27,029 nt of DNA from CALZJC01 sp041574955. GTDB lineage: Bacteria; Acidobacteriota; Thermoanaerobaculia; Multivoradales; JAHEKO01. Positions 7,990 to 15,376 of the stretch are shown piece by piece (position 1 is the stretch's first letter; each line of letters begins with the position of its first letter). Where the stretch lies: contig JBFGNS010000043.1 of NCBI GenBank assembly GCA_041574955.1, positions 1 to 27,029 of the forward strand, given 5' to 3'. Both the position numbers and the translations under genes were made by a program. The notes under the pieces are model-generated. The model did not search any database, was not told the origin of the DNA, and saw only the letters and a list, made by a program, of their open reading frames with translations.

Positions 7990-9417
7990 TCAGAGGCCCC
8001 GGCGGTACTCTTCCTTGCGCAGCCCGAGCTGCCTCATCCGCGTGTACAACGAGCGCGGCGTGATGCCGGCGCGGCGCGCGGTCTCAGCGATGCGGCCCTC
8101 GCAGGCGGTCAGCTGGCTGTCGAGGTAGCGGCGGTCGACCCAGGCGAGCGCCTCCTGGCGGACGTCCGCCAGCGTGCGGTCGCGCCAGCCGTTGGCGGGC
8201 TCAAGGATCGCCGGCGCCTGATCGCTGGGCGGCCGCACGGTGGCGGCCCCGACCAGTCTCGGCAGATCGGCCGTGGTGATCTCATCGCCCCGGCACAGCA
8301 GGACGCCGCGCTCCATGACGTTGATCAGCTCGCGTACGTTGCCCGGCCAGTCGTAGGCCACGAGCGCCGCCATCGCCTGTTCGCTGATCGCGGTCACCGG
8401 CCGGCCGAGCTGTGTCCGGAACTGCTCCACGTAGCTCAGCGCGAGGTCGGGGATGTCCTCCCGCCGCTCGCGCAGCGGCGGCACGGTGAGCGTCACCACG
8501 CCCAGCCGGTAGAACAGGTCGCGCCGGAAGTCGCCGCTCGCCATAGCCTGCTCGAGCGAGCGGTTGGTGGCCGCCATCACCCGCACGTCCACCGCGATCG
8601 CCTGCTCGCTGCCCAGCCGGCGGATGGTCTTGTCCTGCAGCACCCTGAGCAGCTTGGCCTGCAGGTGGGGCGAGGTGTCGGCGATCTCGTCCAGGAACAG
8701 CGTGCCGCGGTGGGCCAGCTCGAAGTAGCCGCGCCGCGCCCTCACCGCACCGGTGAAGGCGCCCCGGTCGTGACCGAACAGCTCGCTCTCGAGCAGGCTG
8801 TCGGGCACCGCGGCGCAGTTGACGGCGAGAAACGGCGCCGACCCGCGCCGGCCCTCGGCGTGGATCGCCCGGCCCAGCCACTCTTTGCCGACGCCCGTCT
8901 CACCGGTGATGAGCAGCGAGCTGTCCGACGGCACCACGCGGCGGGCCAGCTCGAGCAGTGCGCGCATCGCCGCGCTGTTCGACGCGAAGTCGCCGAGCTG
9001 ATGCGACCGCCGGCCCGGCTCCTCGGCCCCCAGCCCGGAGCGCAGCGCGTCGCGCCGGCGCGCCACCAGGGTCGCCAGCATCGGCCCCAGGGCGGCCTCG
9101 GGCAGGTCGCGCCCGAACACCGCCAGGCAGCCGGCCGCCAGCAGCGCGGCCCGCTCCCTGGCCTCCTCTTCGGCCACCACGACGATGATCTCGGGCCGAT
9201 CCGGCAGCTTTCGGATGGTCGTCACGACGCCGATCGACGGCTCCGGCAGGCAGTCGTGGTCGAGCACCAGGAAGTCGCACGGCTCGCCGGCCAAGACCTC
9301 CCACAGGTCCTCGTGCGCGTCGCGTTGGGTGACCCTGACGTCGAGCCGGTCGAGCAGGCGGTGGAGCCTGCGCCCCACCGACGGGTGACCGGTGAGCAGG
9401 ACGGCGTGTACCAGCAT
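7990..9417 (-). CDS. Sigma-54-dependent NtrC-family activator with degenerate receiver domain
   Basis: This 475-residue regulator uses ATP hydrolysis to open sigma-54 promoter complexes. The AAA+ domain (about 142-370) has Walker A GETGVGKE (172-179), the sigma-54-contacting GAFTGA loop (219-224), Walker B FLDE (241-244) and arginine-finger region YRLGVV/LRERREDIP. A Fis-type helix-turn-helix is at about 441-465. Residues 1-120 have the length and pattern of a receiver with one candidate aspartate (LDHD near 53), but the N-terminal acidic pair is replaced (VLLTGHP) and the conserved lysine position reads FGRD, so control by phosphorylation may be lost or altered. GGAAGGAGGGG precedes the ATG. 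It is divergent from a basic repeat protein that has a sigma-54 promoter, its most likely target. Confidence 0.94.
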   Translation of the reverse strand: MLVHAVLLTGHPSVGRRLHRLLDRLDVRVTQRDAHEDLWEVLAGEPCDFLVLDHDCLPEPSIGVVTTIRKLPDRPEIIVVVAEEEARERAALLAAGCLAVFGRDLPEAALGPMLATLVARRRDALRSGLGAEEPGRRSHQLGDFASNSAAMRALLELARRVVPSDSSLLITGETGVGKEWLGRAIHAEGRRGSAPFLAVNCAAVPDSLLESELFGHDRGAFTGAVRARRGYFELAHRGTLFLDEIADTSPHLQAKLLRVLQDKTIRRLGSEQAIAVDVRVMAATNRSLEQAMASGDFRRDLFYRLGVVTLTVPPLRERREDIPDLALSYVEQFRTQLGRPVTAISEQAMAALVAYDWPGNVRELINVMERGVLLCRGDEITTADLPRLVGAATVRPPSDQAPAILEPANGWRDRTLADVRQEALAWVDRRYLDSQLTACEGRIAETARRAGITPRSLYTRMRQLGLRKEEYRRGL

Positions 9418-9441
9418 CAGCCGACCCCTCCTTCCGGCGGA

Positions 9442-9470
9442 ATTCTCGTTCCGGTCCGATCGGAAGTCAA
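9442..9470 (-). promoter_or_regulatory. Probable sigma-70-type promoter of the activator gene
   Basis: On the minus strand TTGACT (9470-9465) and GAGAAT (9447-9442) are 17 bp apart and lie 25 nt upstream of the activator ATG, leaving room for the leader and its strong ribosome site. The spacer contains the palindrome TCCGATCGGA. Confidence 0.5.
9455..9464. promoter_or_regulatory. Perfect 10-bp palindrome, candidate activator-binding site
   Basis: TCCGATCGGA lies inside the spacer of the activator's own promoter and about 93 bp upstream of the predicted start of the facing sigma-54 promoter, a usual distance for an enhancer site. The heptamer GGTCCGA recurs near 9568 in opposite orientation. 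The link to the activator is inference. Confidence 0.35.
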
Positions 9471-9525
9471 CTTCTTTTTACCGCGCTGAGAACACCCTCC
9501 GAGCCCGATTCAAGGCGGCAGACGG

Positions 9526-9542
9526 TTGGCATTGCGGTTGCT
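9526..9542 (+). promoter_or_regulatory. Sigma-54 (-24/-12) promoter driving the basic repeat protein
   Basis: TTGGCATTGCGGTTGCT matches the consensus YTGGCACGNNNNTTGCW at all but two positions. GG (9528-9529) and GC (9540-9541) are separated by exactly 10 bp. Transcription would start near 9553, giving an untranslated leader of about 84 nt. It lies next to a gene for a sigma-54 activator, which supports the call. Confidence 0.7.
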
Positions 9543-9636
9543 GTAGTACTCCCGGGTACCGCCCCTCGGACCGATCTTCGGCACCGGCAGGGGTCGATAC
9601 CGCAAACGCCCCTCGGGGCCAAGGAGACTTCGAACC

Positions 9637-9834
9637 ATGCCCAAGACCACCGCTCCCGCGAAGGGGAAGCCGGCCCGTCCGGCGGCCACCCGTCCGGCCA
9701 AGCCGGCGGCGGCTCGCTCGGCCAAGCCGGCGGCTGCCCGCCCGGCCAAGCCGGCCGCGGCTCCCAAGGCGCCCGCCAAGCCGGCGACGCCCGCCAGGAA
9801 GCCGGCCGTCTCGCCGCCCACCAAGAAGCGGTAA
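9637..9834 (+). CDS. Small Lys/Ala/Pro-rich basic repeat protein (histone H1-tail/AlgP-like)
   Basis: This 65-residue protein has 22 Ala, 16 Pro, 11 Lys and 6 Arg, no Asp or Glu and no aromatic residues, so its net charge is about +17. Three tandem 8-residue units (R-P/S-A-K-P-A-A-A, residues 19-42) dominate it. It should be disordered and bind DNA or RNA; similar KPAA repeats are known in Pseudomonas AlgP and in tails of HupB-type nucleoid proteins. A clean AAGGAG ribosome site lies 11 nt before the ATG and a short GCCC/GGGC hairpin just before that. A sigma-54 promoter is upstream and a strong hairpin follows the stop, so it looks like a single-gene transcript. The role is inferred from composition only; a glycine/alanine-rich reading frame on the other strand lacks such signals. 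Confidence 0.75.
   Translation: MPKTTAPAKGKPARPAATRPAKPAAARSAKPAAARPAKPAAAPKAPAKPATPARKPAVSPPTKKR
9691..9762 (+). repeat. Three in-frame 24-bp repeats in the basic protein gene
   Basis: Units at 9691-9714, 9715-9738 and 9739-9762 share the core GGCCAAGCCGGC and each encode R(P/S)AKPAAA. Differences are mostly in third codon positions, so selection on the peptide is likely. Confidence 0.8.
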
Positions 9835-9847
9835 GGCGACCCTCTGA

Positions 9848-9887
9848 CGCCCCGGTGCCCGCCGCCACGGGCGGCGGCACCGGGGCG
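9848..9887 (+). terminator. Strong GC hairpin after the basic protein gene
   Basis: An arm of about 18 bp starting GCCCCGGTGCC pairs with the 3' arm ending GGCACCGGGGC, with one bulged C and a 3-4 nt loop, 14 nt after the stop. No U-run follows, so it may act in termination with other factors or in mRNA stability. Confidence 0.5.
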
Positions 9888-9967
9888 CTCGGCACGCTAC
9901 CGCCTCCCCCACTCGTCCCACTGCCCAGCTCGCGAGGCCACGCCGCCGACCGGCGGCCGGAAAAGCC

Positions 9968-10945
9968 TTGAGGCTCCTGCGCAACACCGAGATCGACTTT
10001 CTCAAGTACCGCCGGTGGTGGGTCGCGTTCTCGATCCTGATGCTGGTGGTCGGCGGCTTCGAGGTGCTGGCCGGCGACCTGCGCCTCGGCATCGACTTCA
10101 CCGGCGGCCGCCAGCTGACCCTGAAGTTCGACTCGCCACCCGAAGCCGAGCGGCTGCGGGAGCTGTTCCGTCGCGAGGGGCTGGACGTCCAGCTGCAGCG
10201 GCACGGTCCGCCGAGCGACCACGCGGTGATGCTGCGACTGGCGGGTGGCTCGGGCTCGGACGACCCCGCCGGCCGGGTGCTCGAGCTGCTCGAGCGAGAA
10301 GCCGGTCCCGGCTCGCCCATCGGCGAATTCGAGCTGCTCTCCTCCGACTATGTCGGGCCGCAGATCGGCGCCGAGCTGCGCCGCAAGGGCGCGCTGGCAG
10401 TCGTGCTGTCGCTCGCCGGCATGCTGGCCTACATCTGGATTCGCTTCGAGCTGCGCTTCGCGATCGGGGCGATCATGGCCTCGATCCACGACGTGCTGGT
10501 CACGGTCAGCGTCCTGGCGCTCGCCAACCTGCCGTTCGATCTCAGCACCATCGCCGCTCTGCTGACCGTGGTCGGCTACTCGGTCAACGACACCGTCGTG
10601 GTGTTCGATCGAGTGCGCGAGAACCGCCGCAGCCGGCGCCGCGAGCCGCTCGAGCGGCTGATCAACCGCAGCCTCAACGAGACCCTGTCGCGCACGTTGA
10701 TGACCTCCGGGACGACCCTGCTGGCGACCACCAGCCTGCTGGTGCTGGGCGGCGAGGCGCTGCGCAGCTTCTCGTTCGTGATGACCGTCGGCGTGGTGGT
10801 GGGCACCTACTCGACGATCTACATCGCGGGTCCGTTCACCCTGCTGTGGGACCGGCTGGGCCTGCTGCGCGGCGGCGCCTCGGCTGCCCCGCCCCGGCCC
10901 GCCGACGGCCGAGCGGCAGGCGCGCCGGCTCAGCCGCCGATGTAG
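9968..10945 (+). CDS. secF: Protein-export membrane protein SecF
   Basis: SecF works with SecD in the inner membrane, using the proton gradient to pull exported proteins through SecYEG. The 325-residue protein shows the N-terminal membrane segment (WWVAFSILMLVVGGFEVL), the LGIDFTGGRQL motif near 39-49, a periplasmic domain, then five more membrane segments with the GYSVNDTVVVFDRVREN motif near 203-219. The start appears to be TTG at 9968 with weak GGAAAAG upstream; no in-frame ATG or GTG fits better. The C-terminal tail is Pro/Ala-rich. Unusually, no secD is adjacent: the upstream gene is the basic protein and the downstream neighbour is moaA on the opposite strand, whose end overlaps this one by 16 bp. 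Confidence 0.95.
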   Translation: MRLLRNTEIDFLKYRRWWVAFSILMLVVGGFEVLAGDLRLGIDFTGGRQLTLKFDSPPEAERLRELFRREGLDVQLQRHGPPSDHAVMLRLAGGSGSDDPAGRVLELLEREAGPGSPIGEFELLSSDYVGPQIGAELRRKGALAVVLSLAGMLAYIWIRFELRFAIGAIMASIHDVLVTVSVLALANLPFDLSTIAALLTVVGYSVNDTVVVFDRVRENRRSRRREPLERLINRSLNETLSRTLMTSGTTLLATTSLLVLGGEALRSFSFVMTVGVVVGTYSTIYIAGPFTLLWDRLGLLRGGASAAPPRPADGRAAGAPAQPPM

Positions 10946-11940
10946 GACATCTCGACCCGCTCGCCGGCGGCCGTCTCGGCCGAGCGCAGCTCCGAGTAGC
11001 GGTCCTCGCGGTCGAGCCACACCCGGCGGAGCAGCTCGGTCAGCTCACCGTCGCCCGCGCCGGCGCGCAGCGGCGCGCGCAGATCGGTGCCGTGGGCGGC
11101 GAACAGGCAGGTGTACAGCTCGCCCTTGGCCGACAGCCGCGCTCGCGTGCAGCCGCCGCAGAACGGCTGGGTGACCGAGGTGATGACCCCGATCTCGCCG
11201 TCGCCGTCGCGGTACCGCCAGCGCCGCGCCACCTCGCCTGGATACTGCGGCGCCACCGGCTCGAGCGGCAGTTCGGCGTCGATGAGGCGCACGATCTCCC
11301 CGCCCGGCACCATCTCCGCGGCCCGCCAGCGGTTGCTGGTGCCGACGTCCATGTACTCGATGAAGCGCAGCACGTGGCCGCTGCCCTTGAAGCGCCGCGC
11401 CAGCTCGACCACCGTGTCGTCGTTCACCCCGCGCTGCACCACGGCGTTGATCTTGACCGGCGCGAGGCCGGCGGCGGCGGCCGCCTCGATGCCCTCGAGC
11501 ACGCGGGCGACCGGGAAGTCGACGTCGTTCATGCGCCGGAAGACGGCGTCGTCCAGGGTGTCGAGGCTGACCGTGACCCGGCGCAGTCCGGCCGCCGCCA
11601 GCGGTCGGGCGAAGCCGGCGAGCAGGGCGCCGTTGGTGGTCAGCGCCAGGTCCTCCACCGGCAGCCGCGCCAGCATGCCCACCAGCTCGGGCAGGTCCTG
11701 GCGCAGCAGCGGCTCACCGCCGGTCAACCGCAGCTTGCGCACGCCCAGGTCGCAGAACAGCCCGGCCAGCCGGGTGATCTCCTCGAAGGTCAGGATCTCG
11801 GCGCGTGGCAGGAAGGCGTGGTGCGGGCCGAACACCTCGCGCGGCATGCAGTACGGACAGCGGAAGTTGCAGCGGTCGGTGACCGAGATCCGCAGGTCGT
11901 GCAGCGGCCGTCCCAGTCGATCGGAGGGTGACGAGCTCAC
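10930..11940 (-). CDS. moaA: GTP 3',8-cyclase MoaA (molybdopterin biosynthesis)
   Basis: MoaA is a radical-SAM enzyme that converts GTP to 3',8-cyclo-7,8-dihydro-GTP, the first step of molybdopterin synthesis, in the cytoplasm. The 336-residue protein has the N-terminal cluster motif CNFRCPYC (Cys24, Cys28, Cys31), the SAM-binding LTGGEPLLR near 72-80, the C-terminal cluster cysteines Cys261, Cys264 and Cys278 (CGGC...C), and the terminal Gly-Gly needed in this family (MSYIGG). The GTG at 11940 directly follows a -10-like TAAGAT, so the message may be leaderless. No other moa/moe gene is in the window; the molybdenum hydroxylase cluster about 5.5 kb away is an obvious consumer of its product. 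Confidence 0.97.
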   Translation of the reverse strand: MSSSPSDRLGRPLHDLRISVTDRCNFRCPYCMPREVFGPHHAFLPRAEILTFEEITRLAGLFCDLGVRKLRLTGGEPLLRQDLPELVGMLARLPVEDLALTTNGALLAGFARPLAAAGLRRVTVSLDTLDDAVFRRMNDVDFPVARVLEGIEAAAAAGLAPVKINAVVQRGVNDDTVVELARRFKGSGHVLRFIEYMDVGTSNRWRAAEMVPGGEIVRLIDAELPLEPVAPQYPGEVARRWRYRDGDGEIGVITSVTQPFCGGCTRARLSAKGELYTCLFAAHGTDLRAPLRAGAGDGELTELLRRVWLDREDRYSELRSAETAAGERVEMSYIGG

Positions 11941-11946
11941 GACCGG

Positions 11947-11952
11947 ATCTTA
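11947..11952 (-). promoter_or_regulatory. -10 element immediately before moaA
   Basis: TAAGAT on the minus strand ends 6 nt before the GTG start of moaA. The context TAAGATCCGGTCGTG is almost identical to that of the divergent TPR gene, suggesting a leaderless transcript. No clear -35 is visible. Confidence 0.4.
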
Positions 11953-12095
11953 GCTCGACGGGCGGTACGGCCGGCAGTCCCAGCTCGAGGTCCACGGCGG
12001 GCTGCCGAACAGGTCGGCGTCGCCGCTGCCACCCGAGCGTCGTGCAGATTCAGCTGCGGCCGGACGCGCGCCAGCGGCCCGGGAGAAGGTCAGGC

Positions 12096-12101
12096 TAGGA
12101 T
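12096..12101 (+). promoter_or_regulatory. -10 element immediately before the TPR gene
   Basis: TAGGAT ends 6 nt before the GTG start at 12108, in the context TAGGATCCGGACGTG, which mirrors the moaA side at the same spacing. No clear -35 is visible. Confidence 0.4.
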
Positions 12102-12107
12102 CCGGAC

Positions 12108-13541
12108 GTGCGCGGCACGCTGGCAGCTCTGCTCTTCCTGCTCGTCGCCGCCCCGGCGGTGGCGGACGATCCGGCGGCGCGGCTGGCGGCGGGGGCCGAG
12201 GCGCTGGCGGCGGACCAGCTGGAGCGAGCGGCGAGCGAGTTCGAGGCGGCGCGCTCCGCGGCGCCCGAGCTGGCGCCCGCCTGGCTGGGTCTGGCCGAGG
12301 TGCGCAACCGCCAGGGTCGGTTGGAGGAGGCCCTGGGCCTGGCCCGGCGGGCGCAGGAGCTGGCGCCTGAGCTGGCACACGCCCACCGCGCCACCGCGCG
12401 CATCCTGGCGGCGCTCGGCGCCGATCAGGCGGCGCTGGCCGCGCTGGCCCGGGCGCGCGAGATCGAGCCGGCCCACGCCCGCAGCCTGCTGCTCTCGGCC
12501 CTGCTGCTGCGGCGGGGAGGCCGGATCGACGAGGCGCTGGCGGCGCTGCGCGGCGGGCTCGAGGCCGGCGCCGACGACCCGCTCGTCCGCCGCGAGATCG
12601 TCTTGCTGCTGCTCGAGGCGGGCGACCCGGACGGCGCGCTGGCGGCCGCCGAGGCGGCCGTCGAGCGTTTCCCGGAAGCCGCGCCGACGGCTCTCGCCCT
12701 CGGCCTGGCCCTGGCCGCCCGGCCGGACCGCCGCCCGGAAGCGCCCGCCTGGCTCGAACGGGCGCTCGAGCTGGGCGTCGAGCAGCCCGGCCGGGTGCAG
12801 CTCGAGCTCGGCTCGATCCTGCTCGACGCCGGGCGCACCGCCGAGGCGCGGCAGGCGCTCGAGGCCGCGGTCGCCGCGCTGCCCGACTCACCGGACGCCT
12901 GGTACCGGCTGGCCCGCGCCCGCCAGCTCGCCGGGGACGGCGAGGGCGCGGCCGAGGCTCTGGCGCGCTTCAGCCAGCTCGGCGACAGCGCCGACGCCGC
13001 CGACCACGCCGCCAAGGCCTACGGCGCTGCGCTCAACGAGGCCCAGTCACTGGCCTCGGCCAACCGGCTGAACGAAGCGCTCGCCCGCGTGCGCGAGCTG
13101 CTCGCCGCCTCGCCCGGCGAACCGCGCGCGCTGATCCTCGAAGCCAAGGTGCTGTACTCGCTCGGCCGCCGGCGGGAAGCGCTGGCGTCGCTCGCCACGG
13201 CGCGCGAGGCGGCACCGGCCAACGCCGAGGTCCGGCTGCTCGAGGGGCTGTTCCTCCACCAGCTCGGCAGCCGGGCCGAGGCCGAGACCGCGTTGCTGGC
13301 GGCGGTCGACCTGCAGCCCGGGCTGGGTGAAGCCTGGGAGAGGCTGGGCCGGCTGGCGCTCGAGCGCGACCGGCCCGAGCTGGCCGCCGATCGGTTCGCG
13401 CGGGCGCTGGCCGCGGGCACCGACAGCGCGGCGCTGCGGCTGTTCTACGCCGACGCCCTGGAGCGCGCGGGCCGCACCGAAGAGAGCCAGCGGCAGATGG
13501 CGGAGTACCGGCGGCTGCGGGCGGCGCCGGACGGTCGATGA
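12108..13541 (+). CDS. Exported TPR-repeat protein
   Basis: This 477-residue protein starts with a Sec signal peptide (residues 1 to about 19, LAALLFLLVAAPAVA). The rest is a long array of tetratricopeptide-like helical pairs, rich in Ala, Leu and Glu, with recurring A..LG......A......A....P patterns from about residue 22 to 465. Such arrays are scaffolds for protein-protein contacts, here likely periplasmic. The GTG at 12108 was chosen because it opens the signal peptide and follows a -10-like element. Its TGA overlaps the ATG of the next gene by ATGA, so the two are coupled and probably function together; TPR proteins are common partners of CRTAC1/ASPIC proteins. No specific function can be assigned. 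Confidence 0.9.
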   Translation: MRGTLAALLFLLVAAPAVADDPAARLAAGAEALAADQLERAASEFEAARSAAPELAPAWLGLAEVRNRQGRLEEALGLARRAQELAPELAHAHRATARILAALGADQAALAALARAREIEPAHARSLLLSALLLRRGGRIDEALAALRGGLEAGADDPLVRREIVLLLLEAGDPDGALAAAEAAVERFPEAAPTALALGLALAARPDRRPEAPAWLERALELGVEQPGRVQLELGSILLDAGRTAEARQALEAAVAALPDSPDAWYRLARARQLAGDGEGAAEALARFSQLGDSADAADHAAKAYGAALNEAQSLASANRLNEALARVRELLAASPGEPRALILEAKVLYSLGRRREALASLATAREAAPANAEVRLLEGLFLHQLGSRAEAETALLAAVDLQPGLGEAWERLGRLALERDRPELAADRFARALAAGTDSAALRLFYADALERAGRTEESQRQMAEYRRLRAAPDGR

Positions 13542-15259
13542 GCCGGCGGCGGACGGGCAGCGAGCGGCGCCGCGCGCGGCAATGCGGTCTGCTGCTGGGC
13601 CTGGCGATCGTGTGCCCGGGCGGAGCGCGGGCGGAGGTGGACAGCCCGCCCGCCGCGCGCTTCGAGGAGTCCGCCACCGAGCTCGGCATCGACTTCCGTC
13701 ACCGGCACTTCGGCAGCGGCGAGAAGTACATGCCCGAGAACATGGCGCCGGGGGTGGCGCTGCTCGACTACGACGGCGACGGCCGGCTGGACGTCTACCT
13801 GGTGCAGGGCTCGCCCATCGGGCCGGACCGGGTGAGCCCCGACCCCCGGGTCACCAACCGGCTGTACCGGCAAGGCTCCGACGGCCGGTTCGAGGACGTC
13901 ACCACGCGTGCCGGGGTGGGCGACACCGGCTACGGCATGGGGGCGAGCTGGGGCGACTACGACGGCGACGGCTGGCTCGACCTGTACGTCACCAACTTCG
14001 GCGCCAACGTGCTCTACCGCAACCGCGGCGACGGCAGCTTCGAGGACCTCACCGCCACCGCCGGCGGCGGCGACCCGTCGTGGAGCGTCAGCTCCGGCTT
14101 CTTCGACCCCGACGGCGACGGCGACCTCGACCTGTGGGTGGTCAACTACGTCGACTTCGCGTTCGACAACCACAAGTGGTGCGGCAACGCCCAGGCCGGG
14201 GTGCGCGCCTACTGCCACCCGGACGTCTACGACGGTCTGCCGGACCGCTTCTACCGCAACGACGGCGGTCGTCTGGTCGACGCCAGCCGCGACGCCGGTG
14301 TGGTCGCCAGCGCGGCCGACAAGGGACTGGGGGTGGCGTTCGCCGACTTCGACGGCGACGGCGACAGCGACGTCTACGTGGCCAACGACTCCACCATGAA
14401 CTATCTGTACCTGAGCGACGGCCAGGGCTCGTTTCGGGAAAGTGCGCTGCTCGCCGGCGTCGGCTTCAACGGCGCCGGCGGCGCCGAGGCCTCGATGGGC
14501 GTCGAGATCGGCGATCTCGACGGCGACGGCCGCGACGAGCTGCTGGTGAGCCACCTCGACCAGGAGACCAACACCCTCTACCGCGGCCTCGGCGGCGGCC
14601 TGTGGGCCGACGTCACCGAGGCCGCCGGGCTGGCCTCGCCCAGCCTGCCGTGGGTCGGCTTCGGCGTCGCGCTCGTCGACCACGACCTGGACGGCGACCT
14701 GGACCTGTTCGTCGCCAACGGCCACATCATCGACAACATCGAACGGTTCGACCCCTCCCGCTCGCACCGCCAGCCGGCGCAGCTGTTCGACAACCGCGGC
14801 GACGGCACCTTCGTGGAGGTCTCCACCCGCCTCGGCCTCGCCGAGCCGCTGGTGGGGCGCGGCGTGGCGGCCGGCGACCTCGACGGCGACCTGGCGCCCG
14901 ATCTGGTGGTGGCGCAGAACGGCGACCGTGCGCTGGCGCTGCTCGCCCGCCCGCCCGCCGGCGCCGGCGCGCTGGCGGTCGCGCTGCGCGGGCGGGCCGG
15001 CAACCCGCTCGGCTTCGGCGCCCGGCTGGAGCTCGCAACCGCCGGCGGCCGTCTCCAGACCAGCCCGGTGCTCGCCAGCCGCAGCTACGCCTCGCAGGGC
15101 AGCGCCGACGTCTGCTTCGGCCTAGGCTCGAGCGCGACGGCCGACCGGCTCACCGTGCGCTGGCCCGGCGGCCGGCGCAGCCGCTACGCCGGCCTGCCCG
15201 CCGGCCACCGGGTGGTGATCCCCGAGGCGCTGCCGGCATCTGCCGCCGCCAGGCGCTAG
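13538..15259 (+). CDS. CRTAC1-like secreted protein with FG-GAP/VCBS repeats and ASPIC/UnbV domain
   Basis: This 573-residue protein has an N-terminal signal peptide (to about residue 32, GGARA). Seven calcium-loop repeats of the FG-GAP/VCBS kind follow, each with a DxDxDGxxDL-type core: near 77, 141, 191, 271, 327, 382 and 448. They should fold as a beta-propeller with bound calcium. Residues about 480-562 match the ASPIC/UnbV domain (NPLGFGARLEL, SRSYASQGSADVCFGLG, VRWPGGR). The protein is extracytoplasmic and perhaps surface-bound; its ligand is unknown. Translation is coupled to the TPR gene by an ATGA overlap. The UnbV name comes from a biosynthetic cluster and does not give a function here. 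Confidence 0.93.
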   Translation: MSRRRTGSERRRARQCGLLLGLAIVCPGGARAEVDSPPAARFEESATELGIDFRHRHFGSGEKYMPENMAPGVALLDYDGDGRLDVYLVQGSPIGPDRVSPDPRVTNRLYRQGSDGRFEDVTTRAGVGDTGYGMGASWGDYDGDGWLDLYVTNFGANVLYRNRGDGSFEDLTATAGGGDPSWSVSSGFFDPDGDGDLDLWVVNYVDFAFDNHKWCGNAQAGVRAYCHPDVYDGLPDRFYRNDGGRLVDASRDAGVVASAADKGLGVAFADFDGDGDSDVYVANDSTMNYLYLSDGQGSFRESALLAGVGFNGAGGAEASMGVEIGDLDGDGRDELLVSHLDQETNTLYRGLGGGLWADVTEAAGLASPSLPWVGFGVALVDHDLDGDLDLFVANGHIIDNIERFDPSRSHRQPAQLFDNRGDGTFVEVSTRLGLAEPLVGRGVAAGDLDGDLAPDLVVAQNGDRALALLARPPAGAGALAVALRGRAGNPLGFGARLELATAGGRLQTSPVLASRSYASQGSADVCFGLGSSATADRLTVRWPGGRRSRYAGLPAGHRVVIPEALPASAAARR

Positions 15260-15269
15260 CGCCCCGGCC

Positions 15270-15285
15270 GCCGGAGCGCTCCGGC
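15270..15285 (+). terminator. Perfect 16-bp palindrome after the CRTAC1-like gene
   Basis: GCCGGAGCGCTCCGGC begins 11 nt past the stop codon and can fold into a 6-bp stem with a 4-nt loop. A second perfect palindrome (GGCGCTAGCGCC, 15252-15263) spans the stop codon. No U-run follows, so termination is only possible. Confidence 0.3.
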
Positions 15286-15310
15286 AGCCGCGCGTCCGCG
15301 GGAGCCCGCG

Positions 15311-15342
15311 AAGAAGAAAGGGCCCCCGGAGACCGGGGGCCC
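15311..15342 (-). terminator. Intrinsic terminator of the first Oar-like receptor gene
   Basis: The hairpin at 15320-15342 pairs GGGCCCCCGG with the facing arm around a short loop. On the minus strand it is followed by TTTCTTCTT. It lies 34 nt past the receptor stop and sits between convergent genes. Confidence 0.8.
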
Positions 15343-15376
15343 TGGAGCCTGCGTAAACGCGGCAGCGTGAGCCGGA

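Noticed and set aside
9510..9824. 104-residue Gly/Ala-rich frame opposite the basic repeat protein
   Set aside because: The plus-strand gene has a ribosome site, an upstream promoter and a downstream hairpin. The antisense frame has none of these.
11950..12060. Minus-strand peptide ending in a plausible-looking aromatic tail just before moaA
   Set aside because: No start codon lies in frame within the gap; the frame only continues as antisense of the TPR gene.
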